Under the pieces are notes generated by a model. That model was not told the origin of the DNA. It did not search any database and saw nothing but the letters and a program-made list of their open reading frames with translations. From NCBI RefSeq assembly GCF_006716445.1, contig NZ_VFPA01000005.1:434001-498000 (forward strand): a stretch of DNA of 64,000 nucleotides, in the 5' to 3' direction. Origin of the DNA: Pseudonocardia kunmingensis (lineage in GTDB: Bacteria > Actinomycetota > Actinomycetes > Mycobacteriales > Pseudonocardiaceae). Shown one piece after another: positions 60,384 through 64,000 of this stretch (position 1 is its first letter; the number at the start of each line of letters is the position of its first letter). The translations under genes and the position numbers were made by a program.

Positions 60384-61436
60384 ATGGTGGAACCCGCGCC
60401 CGCCCCCGCACCCGTGATGACCGATGTCGCGCGGGTGGCGGGCGTGTCGCACCAGACCGTCTCGCGGGTGGTGAACGGTTCGCCGCACGTCAGCGGTCCC
60501 ACGCGGGCGCGGGTGCTCGCGGCGATGGAGCAGCTCGGCTACCGGCGCAACGCCGTCGCCCGCGCGCTCGCCACCCGCCGGTCCGGCGCCCTCGGCGTGA
60601 TCACGTTCGACACCGTGCTGTACGGGCCGGTCAGCACGCTCTACAGCGTCGAGCAGGCGGCGAGCACGGTGGGCATGGGCGTCAGCATCGCCGTGGTCGA
60701 GAAGATCAGCTCCGACGCCGTCGAGCGGGCGCTGGCCCGGCTGCAGGACCAGTCGGTCGAAGGGGTCGTGGCGCTGGCCGCCCAGCAGGACGCCGTGGAC
60801 GTGCTCACGGCCGAGCTGCGCCCCGTTCCCACCGTCTTCGTCGGCGGCGTCCTCGGCGGCGGCAGCGGTGGCGAGGTCGCACCGGTGCCGGCGATCGGCA
60901 TCGACCAGCGCGGCGGCGCGGGGCGCGCCACCGAGCACCTGCTCGGGCTGGGACACCGCACGGTGCACCACATCGCCGGCCCGGACGACTGGCTCGACGC
61001 ACGCTGGCGCGTCGAGGGCTGGCGGGCCGCGCTCACCGCAGCCGGCGCACCCGTGCCCGAACCGGAGCGCGGCGACTGGAGCGCCCGCTCCGGGTTCGCC
61101 GCGGCCCAGCGGCTGCTCGCCGCCGACCCCGGCCTCACCGCCGTGTTCGCCGCCAACGACCACATGGCGCTCGGAGCCCTGCGCGCCCTCGACGAGGCCG
61201 GCCGGCGCGTGCCCGAGGACGTGAGCGTGGTCGGCTTCGACGACGTGCCGGAGGCGGAGTTCTTCCGGCCGCCGCTGACGACCGTGCGCCAGCACTTCCC
61301 GGAGGCGGGCCGCCGGGCCGTCCGCCTGCTGCTCGACATCATCCGCCCCGACGAGGCCGCCGGCACGGGCACCGACAGCGCGCTCGACCTGGTCCCCACC
61401 GAGCTCCTGGTCCGGCGCAGCACGGGCCCGGCCTGA
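60384..61436 (+). CDS. LacI-family transcriptional regulator, probable arabinose regulator
   Basis: A ~350-residue LacI/GalR repressor. The HTH is TDVARVAGVSHQTVSRVVN (13-31), with the hinge NAVARALATRRSG. The effector domain is a periplasmic-binding fold (LGVITFDTVLYGPVSTLYS; VFAANDHMALGALRALDEAG; VSVVGFDDVPEAEFFRPPLTTV). ATG 60384 (or 60375) is the start. Gene order places it just before araB, and a LacI-type operator sits on the araB promoter, so it probably controls that operon. Confidence 0.9.
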   Translation: MVEPAPAPAPVMTDVARVAGVSHQTVSRVVNGSPHVSGPTRARVLAAMEQLGYRRNAVARALATRRSGALGVITFDTVLYGPVSTLYSVEQAASTVGMGVSIAVVEKISSDAVERALARLQDQSVEGVVALAAQQDAVDVLTAELRPVPTVFVGGVLGGGSGGEVAPVPAIGIDQRGGAGRATEHLLGLGHRTVHHIAGPDDWLDARWRVEGWRAALTAAGAPVPEPERGDWSARSGFAAAQRLLAADPGLTAVFAANDHMALGALRALDEAGRRVPEDVSVVGFDDVPEAEFFRPPLTTVRQHFPEAGRRAVRLLLDIIRPDEAAGTGTDSALDLVPTELLVRRSTGPA

Positions 61437-61471
61437 GAGCAGCAGGCCCCGCGGCCCTGCGTGGGCCGTGG

Positions 61472-61492
61472 GACGCCGGCGCGTCCGGCGTC
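61472..61492. terminator. Hairpin between LacI gene and small convergent gene
   Basis: GACGCCGG (61472-61479) pairs perfectly with CCGGCGTC (61485-61492), loop CGCGT. Placed between convergent genes; likely a bidirectional terminator. Confidence 0.65.
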
Positions 61493-61498
61493 GGATCG

Positions 61499-61732
61499 TC
61501 AGCGCAGGCGCCTCCACACCGCGCGCAGGCCCGCCGCCGTAGCGAGGACGGCGATGAGCGGGATCGGCAGGCAGCAGCCGCAGCCGCCCACCGAGACCTC
61601 GGACCCGCGGCGCGTGCGCGTCGAGTAGTGGGGCACGGGGCCCCAGAAGCCGAACCGCCCGCGACGGCCCTCCCTCCTGCGGGGGCCGCGCGCGGGGAGG
61701 TACCGCCGGGCGAACCCGTCGAATCGGCTCAT
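61499..61732 (-). CDS. Small unknown protein with a membrane helix
   Basis: A 77-residue protein. An Arg-rich start (RFDGFARRYLPARGPRRREG) and a GPVPHYSTRTRRG segment precede a Cys-rich turn GGCGCCLPIPLIAVLATAAGL with one membrane helix. GCGCC-P-IPL turns are seen in other actinobacterial small membrane proteins. Function unknown. ATG 61732 is chosen; 61741 is possible. Confidence 0.6.
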   Translation of the reverse strand: MSRFDGFARRYLPARGPRRREGRRGRFGFWGPVPHYSTRTRRGSEVSVGGCGCCLPIPLIAVLATAAGLRAVWRRLR

Positions 61733-61861
61733 GGTGGTCATCTACCCGGTCCGGGCGAGCCGGAACGAAGTCCCTCGCGTGCGCGAGACCACAGCGGACG
61801 CCGGGGAGCGGCACGAGGTGCACCGACGTCTGCGGGGCGGCCGCCGACCCCGCGCGCGGCC

Positions 61862-61902
61862 TTGACAAAGCACCCGTCGACCCAGATTGTGAGCGCTAAC
61901 AA
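61862..61902 (+). promoter_or_regulatory. araB promoter with LacI-type operator
   Basis: TTGACA (61862-61867) is a consensus -35; GATTGT (61885-61890) lies 17 bp on as the -10. The operator TTGTGAGCGCTAACAA (61887-61902) is a LacI-family palindrome, near-symmetric around GC, and overlaps the -10. A bound repressor would block transcription of araB/araD. Confidence 0.85.
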
Positions 61903-61926
61903 CGCCGTCGACGGAAAGAGTGCACC

Positions 61927-63603
61927 GTGGCCACTCCGCACACCCCGCAGAGCGCCGTCACCGTCGGGATCGACTTCGGCACCCTCTCGGGTCGGGCGGT
62001 GGTGGTCCGGGTCTCCGACGGCGCCGAGCTCGCCAGCGCCGTGCACCCCTACCCCCACGGGGTCGTGGACCGCACCCTTCCCGCCACCGGGGTGGCGCTG
62101 CCACCGGACTGGGCGCTGCAGCTGCCCGGCGACTGGATCGAGGTGCTCAAGGTCGCCGTGCCCAAGGCCGTCGCGGCCGCGGGCGTCGACCCGCGTGACG
62201 TCATCGGCGTCGCCACCGACTTCACCGCCTCCACCGTGCTGCCGACGCTCACCGACGGCACGCCGCTGTGCGAGCTCCCCGAGCTCGCCGACCGCCCGCA
62301 CGCCTACCCGAAGCTGTGGAAGCACCACGCCGCGCAGGGCCAGGCCGACCGGATCAACCGGGTCGCGCAGGAGCGTGGGGAGACCTGGCTCGCGCGCTAC
62401 GGCGGCCGCATCTCCAGCGAGTGGGAGTTCGCCAAGGCGCTGCAGCTGCTCGAGGAGGACCCGGAGGTCTACGCCCGCACGCAGCGGTGGGTCGAGGCCG
62501 CCGACTGGATCGTCTGGCGCCTGTGCGGCACCTACGTCCGCGACGCCTGCGTCGTCGGCTACAAGGGGATCTACCAGGACGGCCGCCACCCCGACCGGTC
62601 CTACCTCGCCGCGCTGAACCCGGAGTTCGCCGGCTTCGTCGACGACAAGCTGGAGCACCCGATCGCCCAGCTCGGCGAGCGCGCCGGCGGGCTCACCGCC
62701 GAGGCGGCCGCCTGGACCGGCCTCCCGGAGGGCATCGCCGTGGCCGTCGGCAACCTCGACGCGCACGCCACCGTCCCGGCCGCGCAGGCGCTCGACCCCG
62801 GCCAGATGGTCGCGATCATGGGCACGTCCACCTGCCACGTGATGGTCTCCGACCAGCTCGGCGAGGTGCCCGGCATGTGCGGCGTCGTCGACGGCGGCGT
62901 CGTCACCGGCCTGTGGGGCTACGAGGCGGGCCAGAGCGGCGTCGGCGACATCTTCGGCTGGTTCGTCGAGACCTCCGTGCCCCCGGAGTACCACCGGCGT
63001 GCGGCCGAGCGAGGGATCGACGTCCACGAGCTGCTCACGGAGCTCGCCGCCGCCCAGGAGGTCGGCGAGCACGGGCTCGTCGCCCTGGACTGGCACTCCG
63101 GCAACCGCTCGGTCCTGGTCGACCACGAGCTGTCCGGCGTGGTCGTCGGCCAGACCCTGGCCACCCGGCCCGAGGACACCTACCGCGCCCTGCTGGAGGC
63201 CACCGCCTTCGGCACCCGCACGATCATCGAGGCCTTCGAGGCCTCCGGCGTGCCGGTGCGCGAGCTCGTGGTGGCCGGCGGGCTGCTGAAGAACCGGTTC
63301 CTGATGCAGGTCTACGCCGACGTCTGCGACATGCCGCTGTCGACGATCGTCTCCGAGCAGGGCCCGGCCCTGGGCGCCGCCATCCACGCCGCCGTCGCCG
63401 CAGGCGCGTACCCGGACGTGCGCGCGGCCGCCGCCGCGATGGGCGGCGTCGACACCGCCGCCTACACCCCCGACCCCGGGCGCGCCCGCGCCTACGACGC
63501 GCTCTACGCCGAGTACCGGCGCCTGCACGACCACTTCGGACGAGGAGAGAACGATGTACTGCACCGGTTGCGCGCGATCCGACGGGCGGCGGTGACGAAG
63601 TGA
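61927..63603 (+). CDS. araB: Ribulokinase
   Basis: A 558-residue FGGY carbohydrate kinase. It has VGIDFGTLSGRAVVVRVSDG at the N-terminus, ATDFTASTVLP, FGTRTIIEAF, the FGGY-type segment VVAGGLLKNRFLMQVYADV, and SEQGPALGAAIHAAVAAG. It phosphorylates L-ribulose in arabinose use. GTG start with GGAAAGAG upstream. Its stop overlaps the start of araD (GTGA). Length fits AraB. Confidence 0.94.
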   Translation: MATPHTPQSAVTVGIDFGTLSGRAVVVRVSDGAELASAVHPYPHGVVDRTLPATGVALPPDWALQLPGDWIEVLKVAVPKAVAAAGVDPRDVIGVATDFTASTVLPTLTDGTPLCELPELADRPHAYPKLWKHHAAQGQADRINRVAQERGETWLARYGGRISSEWEFAKALQLLEEDPEVYARTQRWVEAADWIVWRLCGTYVRDACVVGYKGIYQDGRHPDRSYLAALNPEFAGFVDDKLEHPIAQLGERAGGLTAEAAAWTGLPEGIAVAVGNLDAHATVPAAQALDPGQMVAIMGTSTCHVMVSDQLGEVPGMCGVVDGGVVTGLWGYEAGQSGVGDIFGWFVETSVPPEYHRRAAERGIDVHELLTELAAAQEVGEHGLVALDWHSGNRSVLVDHELSGVVVGQTLATRPEDTYRALLEATAFGTRTIIEAFEASGVPVRELVVAGGLLKNRFLMQVYADVCDMPLSTIVSEQGPALGAAIHAAVAAGAYPDVRAAAAAMGGVDTAAYTPDPGRARAYDALYAEYRRLHDHFGRGENDVLHRLRAIRRAAVTK

Positions 63604-64000
63604 CGATCCCCGAGTCCGCGAAGGCGGCCGTCGACGAGCTGCGCGAGCACGTCTCCGACCTGCACGCCGAGCTGGTCCGCTACGACCTCGTCGTCTGGAC
63701 GGCCGGCAACGTCTCGGCGCGCGTCCCCGGCCACGACCTCATGGTCATCAAGCCCAGCGGCGTGTCCTACGACGACCTGTCCGCCGACCGCATGGTGGTC
63801 TGCGACCTGCACGGCCGCCTCGTCGAGGGCGAGCACTCCCCCTCCAGCGACACCGAGGCCCACGCCCACGTCTACCGGCACATGCCCGAGGTCGGCGGCG
63901 TCGTGCACACGCACTCGAACTACGCGAGCGCATGGGCCGCGATCGGCGAGCCGATCCCCTGCGTGCTCACCGCGATGGCCGACGAGTTCGGCGGCCCGAT
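63600..64000 (+). CDS. araD: L-ribulose-5-phosphate 4-epimerase, cut by window end
   Basis: The first 133 codons of an aldolase-class II protein. It has WTAGNVSAR (33-41), IKPSGVSYDDL, SSDTEAH (82-88) and the zinc ligands HTH (103-105) in VVHTHSNYASAW. This converts L-ribulose 5-phosphate to D-xylulose 5-phosphate. GTG start overlaps the araB stop. The 3' end lies beyond the window; araA probably follows, by analogy. Confidence 0.9.
   Translation, partial: MTIPESAKAAVDELREHVSDLHAELVRYDLVVWTAGNVSARVPGHDLMVIKPSGVSYDDLSADRMVVCDLHGRLVEGEHSPSSDTEAHAHVYRHMPEVGGVVHTHSNYASAWAAIGEPIPCVLTAMADEFGGP

Noticed and set aside
1..64000. tRNA, rRNA or riboswitch genes
   Set aside because: I looked for cloverleaf-like arms, conserved rRNA words and riboswitch-like leaders and found none; I could not run a covariance-model search.

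Overview
The window is very GC-rich DNA (estimated by eye at well over 70%) from an actinobacterium. Many GTG and TTG starts, an Lsr2 nucleoid protein, F420/PPOX-type oxidoreductases, an Eis-type acetyltransferase, a FolP2-like dihydropteroate synthase homologue, DUF222-type HNH remains and tandem DUF2795 domains all point that way. The gene mix suggests Pseudonocardiaceae, perhaps a Pseudonocardia-like organism, but no rRNA or marker gene settles the genus. No rRNA, tRNA or CRISPR array was seen. About 70 protein genes are supported. Most are chromosomal housekeeping or metabolic genes. One intact insertion sequence is present, next to a decayed region.

Layout. 0-2 kb: three tandem minus-strand genes for small roadblock-like proteins. 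2.3-6.2 kb: a bifunctional penicillin-binding protein, a HicB-like small protein and a DUF3500 protein. 6.2-6.4 kb: a cluster of palindromic repeats that recurs at 34.05 kb. 6.4-14.2 kb: a nucleoside-kinase-like protein, an AraC regulator with a VOC/methyltransferase/YjbR/hydrolase run, a DapA-family lyase facing a LysR regulator, an F420/PPOX enzyme, an MBL hydrolase and a GNAT. 14.2-19.3 kb: mannonate dehydratase behind a clear inverted-repeat operator, then an SNF2 helicase overlapping its SWIM partner. 19.3-20 kb: a gene-free block of three repeat types. 20-25.4 kb: a SnoaL-like protein, a LuxR regulator, a trans-sulfuration enzyme, DUF3817, FolP2-like, a RibD-C reductase and a GNAT. 25.4-31 kb: acyl-CoA dehydrogenase, Lsr2, SDR, MFS and an aromatic amino-acid decarboxylase. 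31-34 kb: small membrane and envelope proteins plus an anti-sigma-type kinase. 34-41.8 kb: an ATP-dependent DNA ligase, two unknown helical proteins, a HemK-like methyltransferase / CDGSH / heme-oxygenase-like diiron trio, and HrpB. 41.8-51.7 kb: MFS, phosphodiesterase, CoA transferase, glycosyltransferase, Eis, tandem DUF2795, an F420 oxidoreductase coupled to a GH13 trehalose-synthase-like enzyme, and a phosphotransferase. 52-54 kb: a complete IS5-type element (990 bp, 14-bp ends, 3-bp target duplication), a frameshifted HNH remnant and about 600 bp of non-coding sequence. 54-60 kb: a nucleotidyltransferase, an AraC regulator divergent from a quinone-oxidoreductase-like gene, and a coupled SDR / formyl-THF-cyclo-ligase-like / LarA (nickel-pincer racemase) operon. 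60-64 kb: a LacI regulator and the start of an arabinose operon (araB, araD cut by the window end) with a textbook LacI operator over the promoter.

How genes work together. Translational coupling by ATGA/GTGA overlaps is common (8402, 9403, 24194, 33401, 49139, 57644, 58426, 63600). At least eleven start codons lie 6-8 nt after a TANNNT -10 motif with no good ribosome-binding site, which predicts leaderless transcripts. The most interesting candidates for follow-up are the LarA operon, the CDGSH/diiron trio, the roadblock trio, and the palindromic repeats placed at the ends of convergent genes. I saw no defence island or biosynthetic cluster.
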